DNA of 26,858 bases, from positions 1-26,858 of the forward strand of contig JACPMF010000022.1 of NCBI GenBank assembly GCA_016186145.1. The letters are read 5' to 3'. Made by a program: the position numbers and the translations under genes. This DNA comes from Candidatus Sungiibacteriota bacterium (lineage in GTDB: Bacteria > Patescibacteria > Paceibacteria > Sungbacterales > SURF-37). The notes under the pieces were generated by a model. The model saw nothing but the letters and a program-made list of their open reading frames with translations, did not search any database and was not told the DNA's origin. This document shows positions 26,712 through 26,858 of this stretch, in pieces (position 1 is the first letter of the stretch; the number at the start of each line of letters is the position of its first letter).

Positions 26712-26858
26712 CGTTGCAACATATGCCGAAATCGCCCGAGCAATTGGCCGCCCGAAGTCGGCTCGCGCGGTGGGAAATGCGCTTAACAGGAATCCTTATT
26801 CAGAGGTGCCGTGTCATCGGGTTGTTCGTTCGGATGGCGTCGTTGGCGGATATGCCCA
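26611..26858 (+). CDS. O6-alkylguanine-DNA alkyltransferase domain protein, 3' end beyond window
   Basis: The frame is open to the window end (82 codons seen). The core reads FHGLVYQATKQIPKGNVATY, then AEIARAIGRPKSARAVGNAL and PYSEVPCHRVV, the wing-helix and active-site motif of methylguanine methyltransferases; the acceptor Cys of PCHR is present, unlike in ATL proteins. The enzyme moves alkyl groups from O6-alkylguanine to itself. ATG 26611 is the first start in frame and overlaps the NUDIX gene by 101 bases; since the domain begins near 26668, a later non-ATG start is possible. It appears to be the short, C-terminal-domain-only form. Likely cotranscribed with the NUDIX gene; both deal with damaged nucleotides. 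Confidence 0.8.
   Translation, partial: MHLSVTPICRNKIKAPRAFHGLVYQATKQIPKGNVATYAEIARAIGRPKSARAVGNALNRNPYSEVPCHRVVRSDGVVGGYA

Noticed and set aside
1..26858. CRISPR array, tRNA or rRNA genes
   Set aside because: No regularly spaced identical repeats, no tRNA T-arm/CCA patterns and no rRNA cores were seen.

Overview
The window looks like a piece of a small-genome bacterium of the Candidate Phyla Radiation (Patescibacteria, Parcubacteria-like). This is an inference from several things: many short unrecognised ORFs; one tight operon of membrane-anchored hypotheticals; endonuclease Q plus a PHP-domain PolX; a lone pyrB; many palindromic intergenic repeats, some inserted in frame inside genes; and a mix of Shine-Dalgarno-led genes with genes whose -10 box sits six bases before the ATG. 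TGA is used as a normal stop, so genetic code 11 fits and the UGA-recoding CPR lineages do not. No rRNA, tRNA or CRISPR array was seen.

Left part (1-11090) is accessory DNA. It opens with a large serine recombinase on the minus strand (87-1136) that is broken: its missing C-terminal coiled coil appears on the opposite strand at 1-165. Next come an HD-domain protein (1556-2140), a four-gene operon of three small membrane-anchored proteins and a HEPN-like protein (2433-4754), a gene remnant (4757-4960), a RelA/SpoT-type nucleotidyltransferase (4979-6025), a GIY-YIG nuclease-like protein (6098-6802), a PH-domain-like membrane protein, a proline iminopeptidase, a hypothetical gene, and a coupled GtrA/MOSC pair (9896-10761). 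Genes here are separated by at least three families of dispersed repeats. One (about 90 bp, four copies at 6036, 6813, 8951 and 9547) brackets single genes as in a cassette array. Another (2317-2391 and 11000-11031, plus an inverted copy at 1273-1340) brackets the whole block.

Middle part (11093-19934) is more housekeeping-like: a SHOCT-domain membrane protein, aspartate carbamoyltransferase (pyrB), a CrtC/AttH-like lipocalin-fold protein, a small Cys/His protein coupled to a NUDIX protein, an isocitrate lyase-family enzyme on the minus strand, a COG2509-type FAD protein, a Cys-rich protein, endonuclease Q, and a small hypothetical.

Right part (20100-26858) holds a consensus promoter with a possible small RNA, an exported subtilisin-like protease, a G-rich stretch that folds into successive hairpins (21530-21812, possible unassigned structured RNA), a half-size MFS protein, two tiny overlooked minus-strand genes (23118-23426), PolX, a lipoprotein, a NUDIX hydrolase and the start of an O6-alkylguanine-DNA alkyltransferase-like gene cut by the window end. 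EndoQ, PolX and the alkyltransferase suggest a DNA-repair theme on this side. Function calls rest on motifs read by eye; no database search was possible.
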